Source: Chryseobacterium nepalense
GTDB lineage: Bacteria > Bacteroidota > Bacteroidia > Flavobacteriales > Weeksellaceae
Assembly (NCBI RefSeq): GCF_023195755.1
Contig: NZ_CP096203.1
Span: 1,426,001 to 1,490,000, forward strand
Direction of reading: 5' to 3'
Length of the DNA: 64,000 nucleotides
Part shown: piece after piece, positions 7,746 through 16,551 of the stretch
Position numbering within the stretch: position 1 is the stretch's first letter
How the letters are laid out: every line of letters begins with the position of its first letter
Position numbers and translations under genes: made by a program
The notes under the pieces: model-generated
Databases searched by the model: none
What the model was told of the DNA's origin: nothing
The model's input: the letters and a program-made list of their open reading frames with translations, nothing else

Positions 7746-10700
7746 ATGAAACAAAAAATTTCGCTTTTATTTTTATTAGGCTTCGTATCAACATTCTGGG
7801 CTCAGAGAATCTCCATAGAATGGGATGGCTCTAAAATCCGGGATTATGGTGATACCAAACTCAATCTTCCCAATTTTAAAAATCAGGGATTTTCATTCAG
7901 CCAAAATAACATTTTTATAACAACCAGACAACAGGTTGGTGAAAAGCAGTTAAAAGTTTCCAATCCTGTATGGGAAAATATCCCTGCAAAAGATTTATAT
8001 GAGATAAGCAAAGATCTTCTTCCTGATTATGAAATTAAAGACGTTGCCTATTATAATTCTGAAGGAGAGCGTTATGCAAATATTAACGTAGCATTATTTA
8101 AAAGAGAAAAAGGACAGGTAAAACGTTTGTCTTCATTTGAAATTTCAGAAACAAGTGCCTCAAACAGCCTCGGAAACACTTTAAAAGTAGGAACCACTAC
8201 CAACCCTTTATCAACCGGAAATTTTTATAAGATTAAGGTTGACAAATCCGGGATTTTTAAAATTACAAAACAGTTTCTGCAGGACAACGGCATCAATCCG
8301 TCTTCTGTAAATCCTAAAAACTTCAGAATCTACGGAAACGGAGGCATCATGCTTCCCGAATTTAATCAGAATGTGAAATACAGTGCGCTTCAGGAAAATG
8401 CCATCCAGGTTGTGGGAGAAGATGATGGTGTGTGGCATGATAGTGATTATGCATTGTTCTATGCACAAGGACCGGATGGGTATAATCTTTACAATACTTC
8501 CAACGGAAACGGATTTAAAAGAACAGATACCAGAAGTGACAGAAGTGAGAATGTGAAAAACATTTATGAAGATTATTCTTATTATTATATCAATTTTGAT
8601 AAAGGTCCGGGAAAAAGGGTTCAGAATGTAGACGTTAACCTTCCTGCTACTCCACTTATTACAAGATTTGATAATTATCAGGTAGTAAATAAAGACCAGA
8701 AAAATCTGATGAAAGTAGGGAGATTATGGGTTGAAGACACTCCGTTTACAACCGATAAAGCAGTAACTTTTACTACAGCCTCAGCCATTCAGGGTGGTGA
8801 TGAGATACGATACAGAGTGCAGGTAATCGGATATAAATCACAGCAAAACAGCATATCATTTGATATTAATACGCAAAATCCTTTAAACACGGTTATCCCA
8901 TCTGCAAACTCCGGAGGAACCAATGAGTTTTTCCCATTGAGATATTCCGGGCTAATAACAGGACTGAGCGGAAATCAGATCACATTTAACCTAAAACCGA
9001 ACATTACGGTAAATCCCAACGGAAATTTTTATGTAGATTATCTTGAAGTACAATATAAGGATAACCTTAGCTTCAACGGTACACAAATGAATTTCAGGGA
9101 TTTCTCTTTGGTAAGCGGCAGCAATACCACTTATGGTTTCAGCTTATCCAATGCCTCTTCTGCAGAACAGATATGGGACGTTACAGACATCACCAATGCC
9201 AACAGAAGAGTGAATAAAGCAGCAGGAAATACAACATTTAATTTTGCTTATACTGCGGCAGACCAAAATTTTAATAATGAATTTGTAGCTTTTAAAGCAG
9301 ATGCTGCCTATTCTCCACAATTTGTAGGACGTATCAATAACCAGAATCTTTCTGCACTTCAGAATATAGATTATCTGATCATTACCGTTCCGGAAATGAT
9401 GGGACAGGCGCAGAGACTTGCTAATTATCATCAGACCAAAAACAATTATAATGTACAGATTGTTGATACGGACAAAATATATAATGAATTCGGGAGTGGA
9501 AGCAGAGATCTTACGGCAATCAGGGACTTTGTAACAAAGCTGAACACGCCTTTAGGAACCTTAAAATATGTATTTATTTTAGGAGACACTTCATATGATT
9601 TTAAAAACAGAGTCTCCAATAATTCCAATGTTGTGACAAGTTATCAAAGTGAAGAATCTTCCGATGTGATAAGATCTTTCGTTACAGATGATTATATTGT
9701 AATGACGAAGCCACAAACAACCGAATTTATTACCAACAGTCTGCCAGATCTCCCTGTTGGAAGACTTCCTGCTGCTAATGTGACGGAGGCTGCCAATATG
9801 ATGGATAAAACCCTGGCTTATTACAACAATTTATCAGGACAGTCTACTCCATTCGGAGAATGGAAAATGAAGCTCGACTTTATCGTAGATGATGATAATG
9901 ACGGCGGAACACCTTTCCATACCGTTATGAATAATTCTTTGGCCACGGTTTTTGAGCAGCCAACGCAGGTACTCAAAGAATACAATGTAAGGAAATTATA
10001 TCTTGATGCTTTTCAGGCACAGAGTACCGCAGGAGGACAAAGATATCCTCAGGTAAACCAGGCTATCTCAAATGACATAGGAAACAGTCTGTATATGTTC
10101 TATTTCGGACATGGAGGAATCAACGGATGGGCACAGGAAAGAGTTTTAACCTTATCTGAAATTCAGAATGCCAACAATTTTTCTAATGTGTACAGCAGAT
10201 TTCCTTTTGTCTCAACCATTACCTGTGAGTTTACGCTTTGGGATGAGCCTGATACCTCTTCGGCAGGTGAACAGTTCCTTAAAATGAAACAGGGCGGTCC
10301 TGCCGCTATGATTACTTCAAGCCGTGCCATTGATGTAGGATACGGAGTGGATTTTACCAATCTGTACACCCAGAATATTTTTAAACTGAATAATGATGAT
10401 TTTCAGACACTCGGAATTGCACACCTGAATGCCAAAAAGCAAAAAGGTTCAGCAACAGACCACCTGAAAGTTAATTTTCTGGGAGATCCTGCGATGAAAC
10501 TGAGCAGACCACAACGATTACTTGTCATTGATAATATTGACACTCCGGTTCCGGGACTTATCAGAGGTTTGGATTTTGTTAAAGTAACAGGACACATCAA
10601 TAATCCGAACGGAACGATTAATACAACTTTCAACGGACGTGTGGTCATTAATATTTTTGACAAAAGATTAAATAAAACCACATTGAATAACGACGGCGGC

Positions 10701-11642
10701 CTAACCCCTGTTTTACAATATACAGAAGAAGGAAGTGCTATTGTAAAAGCTTCGGGAACTGCCGTAAACGGAGTATTCACGGTAGAATTTTATGTACCTA
10801 AAGATATTAACTATGCTGTGGGACAAGGAAGAATTCTTGGGTATGCAGATAATAAAGCAAGCGATGTATTCAATAATCAGGCAGTACAGGTAGGAGATAT
10901 CAATCCAAACGGGATTAATGACAATGAGCCGCCGAAAGTGAAACTTTATATGAATAACACCAACTTTGCCGATGGTGGTATTACAGATCAAAACCCAATG
11001 CTGCTTGCATGTATTACGGATGACAAGGGAATTAATTCTACAGGGTCTGGTATCGGTCACGATATTACTGTATATTTGGACGGCCAAATTATCAATACCG
11101 TTGTATTAAATGATTTTTTTGCTTCCGGCGAAGGAAACGGATGCCTCAATCCAAGTCTGGCAGACTATCAGAAAGGGAATGTTACCTATCCTTTCAGGAA
11201 TCTTTCCACAGGGCAGCATCAATTGACATTTAAAGTTTGGGATATAAACAATAATTCTACAACTGCAACGTTAAATTTTGAAGTTAAGGATGAAGCAGAC
11301 CAGCATCTGGTGATTAACAGACCGTTAAACTGGCCGAATCCTTTTACCAACAAGACATACATTCAGTTTGAACATAACTGTGATGATATGCTGGATGTAA
11401 ATGTTCAGATATATACCATTACCGGAAAATTGGTAAGAACTTTATCTCAGCCGGTAGTTGCAGAACCGTTCCTACAGGGCTTTAGAACGCCGCGTCAGGC
11501 TATAGAATGGGACGGAAGAGATGATTTTGGTGCCACAGTAGCAAAAGGTACGTATATTTTTAAGATATTTGCAAAAAGTCAAAATCAAGAAAAATGCAAA
11601 GGAAGTGCTACAGCTGTAGAAAAAATGGTACTTTTGAAATAA
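7746..11642 (+). CDS. porU: type IX secretion system sortase PorU
   Basis: A 1298-residue secreted protein (signal peptide MKQKISLLFLLGFVSTFWAQ) of the gingipain-like C25 peptidase family. The catalytic pair is visible: His at about residue 789 in YFGHGGINGW and Cys at about residue 827 in STITCEFTLWDEP. The N-terminal third matches the PorU pro/Ig-like region (NFRIYGNGGIMLPE). The C-terminal segment ends in a FlgD-like/Ig-type fold (DDFGATVAKGTYIFKI). PorU cleaves the C-terminal sorting domains of type IX cargo at the cell surface and transfers the cargo to a lipid carrier. porV follows 60 bases downstream, and PorV is its outer-membrane partner. Confidence 0.95.
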   Translation: MKQKISLLFLLGFVSTFWAQRISIEWDGSKIRDYGDTKLNLPNFKNQGFSFSQNNIFITTRQQVGEKQLKVSNPVWENIPAKDLYEISKDLLPDYEIKDVAYYNSEGERYANINVALFKREKGQVKRLSSFEISETSASNSLGNTLKVGTTTNPLSTGNFYKIKVDKSGIFKITKQFLQDNGINPSSVNPKNFRIYGNGGIMLPEFNQNVKYSALQENAIQVVGEDDGVWHDSDYALFYAQGPDGYNLYNTSNGNGFKRTDTRSDRSENVKNIYEDYSYYYINFDKGPGKRVQNVDVNLPATPLITRFDNYQVVNKDQKNLMKVGRLWVEDTPFTTDKAVTFTTASAIQGGDEIRYRVQVIGYKSQQNSISFDINTQNPLNTVIPSANSGGTNEFFPLRYSGLITGLSGNQITFNLKPNITVNPNGNFYVDYLEVQYKDNLSFNGTQMNFRDFSLVSGSNTTYGFSLSNASSAEQIWDVTDITNANRRVNKAAGNTTFNFAYTAADQNFNNEFVAFKADAAYSPQFVGRINNQNLSALQNIDYLIITVPEMMGQAQRLANYHQTKNNYNVQIVDTDKIYNEFGSGSRDLTAIRDFVTKLNTPLGTLKYVFILGDTSYDFKNRVSNNSNVVTSYQSEESSDVIRSFVTDDYIVMTKPQTTEFITNSLPDLPVGRLPAANVTEAANMMDKTLAYYNNLSGQSTPFGEWKMKLDFIVDDDNDGGTPFHTVMNNSLATVFEQPTQVLKEYNVRKLYLDAFQAQSTAGGQRYPQVNQAISNDIGNSLYMFYFGHGGINGWAQERVLTLSEIQNANNFSNVYSRFPFVSTITCEFTLWDEPDTSSAGEQFLKMKQGGPAAMITSSRAIDVGYGVDFTNLYTQNIFKLNNDDFQTLGIAHLNAKKQKGSATDHLKVNFLGDPAMKLSRPQRLLVIDNIDTPVPGLIRGLDFVKVTGHINNPNGTINTTFNGRVVINIFDKRLNKTTLNNDGGLTPVLQYTEEGSAIVKASGTAVNGVFTVEFYVPKDINYAVGQGRILGYADNKASDVFNNQAVQVGDINPNGINDNEPPKVKLYMNNTNFADGGITDQNPMLLACITDDKGINSTGSGIGHDITVYLDGQIINTVVLNDFFASGEGNGCLNPSLADYQKGNVTYPFRNLSTGQHQLTFKVWDINNNSTTATLNFEVKDEADQHLVINRPLNWPNPFTNKTYIQFEHNCDDMLDVNVQIYTITGKLVRTLSQPVVAEPFLQGFRTPRQAIEWDGRDDFGATVAKGTYIFKIFAKSQNQEKCKGSATAVEKMVLLK

Positions 11643-11702
11643 TTTTAAAACAATAACAATAATAATATCAATAAAAAACTGATAATATATAAAAGACAAC
11701 AT

Positions 11703-12866
11703 ATGAATTTAACTACTAAACTGCTTTTAGGAATTGGGTTAAGTGCTGGCTTTTTAGGCTATTCTCAAGATTTAAGCCTTGTAAGACCTGTATTAACCGG
11801 AGCTCCTTTCTTAAGAATCGCGCCAGATGCAAGAGCTGGAGGTATGGGGGATCAGGGTGTCGTTACCTCTCCGGATGCTTTTTCTCAATTCTGGAATGCT
11901 GCAAAATATCCTTTCAGCAGAACAAGTTCTTCTGTGGGACTAAATTACACTCCGTACATGGGAAAACTTACCAATGATGTGTTTTTATTGTATGGAGCGT
12001 TCCATAAATTTTTAGGGCAGGAAGAGCGATCTACCATTTCAGCAAGTATTTATTACTTTAATATGGGTGAAGTGGATCTTACTCAGTTAGTAGGAAATGA
12101 AGTAACTTCATTGGGTACTTCCAAGCCAAACGAATTTTCCATTGACGTAGCGTATGGCCTTAAACTTTCAGATTCTTACTCTATGGCCGTTACCGGTAGA
12201 TTCATCCGTTCAGACTTAGCCGGAGGATTTAATACGGATACAACACTAAAACCTGCAAATTCCTTTGCAGTAGACGTGTCAGGATATTATACTTCTCCAA
12301 GATTTTCAAGTTTCGGAGGTATGGATGGAAAAGTGAATGCAGGTTTCGCGGTACAGAACCTTGGACCTAAATTAGATTATACCGGAAATGAAGAATCAAG
12401 ATCTTATTTGCCTACTATGGCAAGATTAGGACTTGGTTACGACATGTACCTTGATGATATGAACAGAGTGGGCATTAGTTTTGAAGGTTCTAAAATCCTG
12501 GTTCCGGGTTCAGAATTTGTAGGAACAGATCCTAACACAAGACAGCCGATCTATGAAGTTCCAAATGTTGGCGTAATGGCGGGTATCGGAAAATCCTTTA
12601 AAAATCCGAATTCTATCATGATGAGTGGAGCCTTGGAATATTCTTATGACAATGCATTTTCAGTAAGAACAGGTTATTTCCACGAAAGTGAAGAGCAGGG
12701 AGCAAGACAATTTGCTACTGCAGGTATCGGATTAAAATACCGTTCTTTCGGTCTTGATATTTCCTACCTTATCAATATGTCGAAAATTAATACTGCATTG
12801 GACAACACCCTGCGTTTCGGACTTACCTGGAACATCGGTGAAGAAACATCAAATGTAGATTATTAA
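11703..12866 (+). CDS. porV: type IX secretion system outer-membrane protein PorV
   Basis: A 387-residue outer-membrane barrel of the FadL-like PorV/LptO group. A signal peptide (ending near GYSQD) is followed by the family hallmark: GAPFLRIAPDARAGGMGDQG, then a segment ending FWNAAKYPF. PorV shuttles cargo from the SprA translocon to PorU. The porU-porV order and short spacing support one transcription unit. A hairpin with a T tract follows the stop codon. Confidence 0.95.
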   Translation: MNLTTKLLLGIGLSAGFLGYSQDLSLVRPVLTGAPFLRIAPDARAGGMGDQGVVTSPDAFSQFWNAAKYPFSRTSSSVGLNYTPYMGKLTNDVFLLYGAFHKFLGQEERSTISASIYYFNMGEVDLTQLVGNEVTSLGTSKPNEFSIDVAYGLKLSDSYSMAVTGRFIRSDLAGGFNTDTTLKPANSFAVDVSGYYTSPRFSSFGGMDGKVNAGFAVQNLGPKLDYTGNEESRSYLPTMARLGLGYDMYLDDMNRVGISFEGSKILVPGSEFVGTDPNTRQPIYEVPNVGVMAGIGKSFKNPNSIMMSGALEYSYDNAFSVRTGYFHESEEQGARQFATAGIGLKYRSFGLDISYLINMSKINTALDNTLRFGLTWNIGEETSNVDY

Positions 12867-12886
12867 GAAATACCATATATCAAACA

Positions 12887-12914
12887 AAAGTCTCATATTT
12901 TTATGGGACTTTTT
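12887..12914 (+). terminator. intrinsic terminator of porU-porV
   Basis: Arms AAAAGTCTCAT / ATGGGACTTTT (one T-G wobble) around a six-base loop, followed by more T residues, 21 bases after the porV stop. Confidence 0.75.
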
Positions 12915-12923
12915 TATTTTCAG

Positions 12924-13089
12924 AAGCTTTTGACTTCGTCGAATTTGGTAATTTATTATTTTTTAAGGAGCAATTGATTACATCGAAAAGCACACACTTC
13001 TCATTGGAAGCTTTTTGACTTCGTCGAATTGTAATTAATATTTTCAAGGAGCAATTTGATTACATCGAAAAGCAATATATATTTTATTG
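12924..13089 (+). repeat. two 83-bp tandem repeats
   Basis: Both units start GAAGCTTTT(T)GACTTCGTCG and end near CATCGAAAAGCA...ATTG; each is exactly 83 bases (12924-13006 and 13007-13089). Within a unit the ends are imperfect inverted repeats: GCTTTTTGAC at the start pairs roughly with the complement of TACATCGAAAAGC at the end. The following REP-like element begins with the same GAAGCTTTTT, as if a third unit were replaced or fused. Confidence 0.85.
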
Positions 13090-13091
13090 GA

Positions 13092-13200
13092 AGCTTTTTC
13101 CCGCTCTCCGCACTCGCTATTTTATGTTTCGGATTGCGGCGGCTTCGCCGCCGCAATCCGAAACATAAAATGAGCTCAAACAATTGCTGCGATCGGGGCT
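13092..13200 (+). repeat. REP-like hairpin element, copy A
   Basis: Left end AGCTTTTTCCCGCTCTCCGC ACTCGCTA, a perfect 24-bp inverted repeat (13120-13143 and 13147-13170) with a TTC loop and a GC-rich tip, then a right end starting TGAGCTCA and ending GATCGGGGCT. The same ends, with a different hairpin arm, recur on the other strand at 55487-55592; a shorter relative is at 44242-44307. Confidence 0.85.
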
Positions 13201-13482
13201 ATATTGCAGGACTGGTGACTTCGAGATCCTCAATCACCATTGAAAATTCAGACTTTCTTAGTCAGCAATGAGCATTAAAATGTTGAAGCTGTAAATTCTA
13301 TAGGTTTTTCATAGGTTTACACTTCTTAAAAATTTATTAGATGGTTTAAAATTTGCTGATGAATTTCTCAATATAAAAGAACAGTCATTATACCTATTAA
13401 TATCTGAGCCGTATGATGAATAAGATCTAAAAAAATTCATATTTACCTTACCAACTAAAACCTGCAATTCACATTTAACTCT

Positions 13483-13490
13483 TATTTTTG
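13483..13490 (+). promoter_or_regulatory. -7 box TATTTTTG of the FUSC gene, 4 bases before ATG
   Basis: Exact TAnnTTTG, then TAGT, then the ATG at 13495. It predicts transcription starting at the start codon. No TTTG at the expected -33 distance. Confidence 0.45.
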
Positions 13491-13494
13491 TAGT

Positions 13495-15777
13495 ATGAAC
13501 TATTCTGCGGAACTCAAAAAATTTGTTACCAGTCAATATGTATATTCTGCCATCAGGATTACGCTGGCTACTGTGCTTCCGTGTCTTGTTCTCGCCCATT
13601 TCGGCATTCTTAAAGAATACTTTCTCTTCCCTTTAGGAACAAGCTTTGTAGCACTTACAGATCAGCCGGGCCCTTTTATAAGAAGAAGAAACGCCTTAAC
13701 ATTTGCCATCATTTGCTTTGTATTTGTAGCATTGATAGCAAGTCTTGTGATGAATATCAAAATTCTGGTTTTTGCAGAAATTATAGTTTTCGGAATATTC
13801 TTTTCACTTATTGGCGTATACGGACAGAGACTTGCGGCAGTCGGTTCATTATCACTGGTTGTTCTTGCCATCTTTATTGACGGACATTTAACCGGTGCCA
13901 ACATTCTTAAAAGCCTTTTGATTTTTGCATCAGGATGCATCTGGTTTTTACTGATTTTTTTAATTGTAACAACCATTCAGCCGTATAAGCTGGCCAGCCA
14001 GATGATCGGGGAAAATTATCTTCAGCTGGCAGAATTTTTAAAAATCAAGGCCAATTATTATCAGAAAAACCCGGATTTCGATAAACTGACAACACAGGTT
14101 ATTGCCAAGCAGATTGAAATAAAAAATCTTCAGGAAGAAACCCGTGAAACCGTTTTTAAAACAAGAACTATTGTTAACGAATCTACTACGACGAGTCGGC
14201 TGTTAATGCTGATGTTCCTCAATTCCATGGATCTTCATGAAAAGCTGATGACTTCGGAAAGTAACTATCAGAAATTGCAGCAAAGTTTCGAAGACACTAC
14301 GATTTTAGTAAAGATTCATGATTACCTCAACCTTCTTTCCGAGGAGATTACCAATATAGGGATATCGCTTCAGATTGGCACGAGGGCAAGACCTATTTCC
14401 AATCTTGAAGAAGAATTAAAATATCTGAATAATGACTATTTCGAACTGAGAAACAAGCGGATCTCCCCTGAAAACTTTGAAAACTTCATGGTTCTCAGAC
14501 AGATCCTGATGCGCATTAATGAAATTACCAAAGAAATCAATGAAATTTATAAAGTTTTTTCCCAGAACGTTAAACTGGCCAAGAGTCTTTCTACAGGATT
14601 AGACCTCAAAAAGTTTATGCCTAATGAGGAAAAACTCAATATTAAAGTTTTAAAAAATAATATTTCATTCTCTTCATCTCATTTCAGACATGCCCTCAGG
14701 ATTACGATTGCTTTGTTGATCGGATATCTGTTTTCTCTCTTTCAGCTATTAGGAATCGGGCATACCTACTGGATTTTGATTACTATTGTGGCAATTTTAA
14801 AACCGGCCTACTCTATTACCAAGAAAAGAAACCTGCTGAGATTGTACGGTACTATTGCCGGCGCAGTGATTGCTTATGCCATTCTGCATTATATCCAGGT
14901 GAACGAATTTCTTTTTGCCATTCTTTTAATGAGCATGATTATGTGCTTCAGCTTCCTGAAAGGTAAGTATTTCTGGGCTGTTTTATTTATGACGATTTAT
15001 GTGTTCCTGAGCTTCAACTTCCTGAGCCCGGGCAATGTTAATATTATTTTCAGGGACAGGATTGTTGACACCATTGTTGCAGCGGTCATTACTTCACTAG
15101 TTGCTTATGTCGTACTTCCGGTATGGGAACATACCCAGAATCTGGATTTAATGAAAAAATCCGCAGAATGTAATCTGATTTATTTCCAAAGCGTAATTTC
15201 AAAATTCCTTGAAGAAGGTTTTGATATTCAGGATTATAAAGTAAAACGAAAAAATGCGATTATTTCGCTCGCCAATCTCTCTGATAATTTCCAGAGAATG
15301 ATTTCCGAACCCAAAAACCAGCAGAAAAAACTGGAAGTTGTCCATCAGTTTGTTGCGACTTCCCATCTTATCACAGCCTACACAGCCTCCCTTTCTCAAT
15401 ATGTAAAGGATGATGAAAAATATCCTGAAATCGATGCCGAAGGATGGAGCCGTAAAATTGAAGCGGAAATGCAGAAAGTCTGCAACCTTTTAAACGGCGA
15501 TACAATAACGGAAATCCTGAAGATGGAGAGTAGAATCGAACCGGAAGATTCTTCTCTTGATGATCTTATTATGAAAAGAAAAACACAGCTCATAGAAAAT
15601 GAAACCTATGATCTGAGGGATCCTGATAAGATTTCGCATCTTACAGAGCTTAAAAATATTCATGATATTCTTGAACTGATTTTTGATGTTGCCAAAGAAC
15701 AGCGAAAAGTAATTGAGAAATATAAGAATGAGACTGAAAATAAAGAAACGCGTAAGATTATTCCTCAACAATCGTAA
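13495..15777 (+). CDS. FUSC-family membrane transporter
   Basis: A 760-residue inner-membrane protein with the two-block architecture of the FUSC/YccS family. One transmembrane cluster spans about residues 15-165 (with PLGTSFVALTDQPGPFIRRR). A soluble helical region spans about 170-395. A second transmembrane cluster spans about 398-545 (with GHTYWILITIVAILKPAYS, the fusaric-acid-resistance-like motif), followed by a cytoplasmic C-terminal helical domain. Relatives are aromatic acid or p-hydroxybenzoate efflux proteins; the substrate here is unknown. The 3' end overlaps the convergent phosphopantetheinyl transferase gene by 20 bases. Confidence 0.88.
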   Translation: MNYSAELKKFVTSQYVYSAIRITLATVLPCLVLAHFGILKEYFLFPLGTSFVALTDQPGPFIRRRNALTFAIICFVFVALIASLVMNIKILVFAEIIVFGIFFSLIGVYGQRLAAVGSLSLVVLAIFIDGHLTGANILKSLLIFASGCIWFLLIFLIVTTIQPYKLASQMIGENYLQLAEFLKIKANYYQKNPDFDKLTTQVIAKQIEIKNLQEETRETVFKTRTIVNESTTTSRLLMLMFLNSMDLHEKLMTSESNYQKLQQSFEDTTILVKIHDYLNLLSEEITNIGISLQIGTRARPISNLEEELKYLNNDYFELRNKRISPENFENFMVLRQILMRINEITKEINEIYKVFSQNVKLAKSLSTGLDLKKFMPNEEKLNIKVLKNNISFSSSHFRHALRITIALLIGYLFSLFQLLGIGHTYWILITIVAILKPAYSITKKRNLLRLYGTIAGAVIAYAILHYIQVNEFLFAILLMSMIMCFSFLKGKYFWAVLFMTIYVFLSFNFLSPGNVNIIFRDRIVDTIVAAVITSLVAYVVLPVWEHTQNLDLMKKSAECNLIYFQSVISKFLEEGFDIQDYKVKRKNAIISLANLSDNFQRMISEPKNQQKKLEVVHQFVATSHLITAYTASLSQYVKDDEKYPEIDAEGWSRKIEAEMQKVCNLLNGDTITEILKMESRIEPEDSSLDDLIMKRKTQLIENETYDLRDPDKISHLTELKNIHDILELIFDVAKEQRKVIEKYKNETENKETRKIIPQQS

Positions 15778-16372
15778 AGCAATATTCATCGAAAAATTCT
15801 ACTCTGGCCTTCAACTCATCAGACATTGTATCATCATGCACTCTGCATTTGATATTATGGAGATGCTTCAGTTCAAAAGGTTTTACTTCATAATGCTTTT
15901 TTAGTGACCAGTGCTTGGAATGATGGATTTTATACATGCTTTCCTTTACGCTCCAGATAATGGTATAAAACGTTACTTCATTATCAAAAGGAATAAACCC
16001 TCTTTCATTTTCATAGGTGAATTTATCAATTACCCTGAGAATTTTAGGATTGAATTTCTCAATATCAATTCCTATTTTATTTTTGGAAATGGCTATAGCT
16101 GCAAACGGAAAAGAATGGGTAATGGAGATTTCAGCATCCTTCGGAGAAAGAAACGGTTCTCTTTCCTTATATAAAATTTTAGAGTTGGGTTTAAGGCCTT
16201 TCAGGAGTTTTCGGACCATTAAAACTTCTAGCAGTTTTTTGGGATGATAGTCTTTTACTTTCTCTGCATTTTCAGGTTCCAGAAGTTTATGAATATCAAG
16301 ATCCTCTGTTTCATCATATTTCCATACGAGAATTGTAGCATTATCATCAGAAAAGTCGCGGTAAAGTGGCAT
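15758..16372 (-). CDS. 4'-phosphopantetheinyl transferase family protein
   Basis: A 204-residue protein with the Sfp-type signature. ISITHSFPFAAIAIS supplies the substrate-binding region, GIDIEKFNPK holds the metal-binding Asp and Glu, and WSVKESMYK is the second conserved block (WxxKEA-like). These enzymes move phosphopantetheine from CoA to a carrier-protein serine. No carrier protein or polyketide/peptide synthase gene is nearby, so the partner is elsewhere. It lies tail to tail with the FUSC gene. Confidence 0.9.
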   Translation of the reverse strand: MPLYRDFSDDNATILVWKYDETEDLDIHKLLEPENAEKVKDYHPKKLLEVLMVRKLLKGLKPNSKILYKEREPFLSPKDAEISITHSFPFAAIAISKNKIGIDIEKFNPKILRVIDKFTYENERGFIPFDNEVTFYTIIWSVKESMYKIHHSKHWSLKKHYEVKPFELKHLHNIKCRVHDDTMSDELKARVEFFDEYCFTIVEE

Positions 16373-16507
16373 TGATTAATTTATTCGTGTAAAATTAATG
16401 AAAATTTCTACGCTGAAATACCCTATAATGAATTTCAAAACAAATATGATATTTAGCACTTATTTCAAGTTCGGAAGATGCCGTTTTTATATATTAATTA
16501 TTAGTTG

Positions 16508-16515
16508 TAATTTTG
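16508..16515 (+). promoter_or_regulatory. -7 box TAATTTTG of ahcY
   Basis: TAnnTTTG match 36 bases before the ahcY ATG at 16552. It is consistent with a normal short leader and supports the 16552 start over the in-frame start at 16513, which would lie on top of the box. Confidence 0.45.
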
Positions 16516-16551
16516 CATATTATTATTGAATTAAAACTTATTCATTTACAT

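Larger units (their letters stand above)
12867..13494. other. 628-bp gene-free region between porV and the FUSC gene
   Basis: No credible gene is present; short open frames here fall on repeat sequence. In order it holds the porV terminator, two 83-bp tandem repeats (12924-13089), a REP-like hairpin element (13092-13200), about 280 bases with no feature I recognise, and the FUSC -7 box at 13483. Confidence 0.8.

Noticed and set aside
10403..11087. Two antisense open frames inside porU
   Set aside because: No recognisable domains, no start context, fully covered by a well-supported gene.
12924..13200. Repeats that could be taken for a CRISPR array
   Set aside because: There are only two adjoining 83-bp units with no regular spacers and no cas genes; they are tandem repeats next to a hairpin element.
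13001..13271. Short open frames over the repeat region after porV
   Set aside because: They translate repeat and palindrome sequence (Arg/Leu-rich mirror-image peptides) and have no homology pattern.
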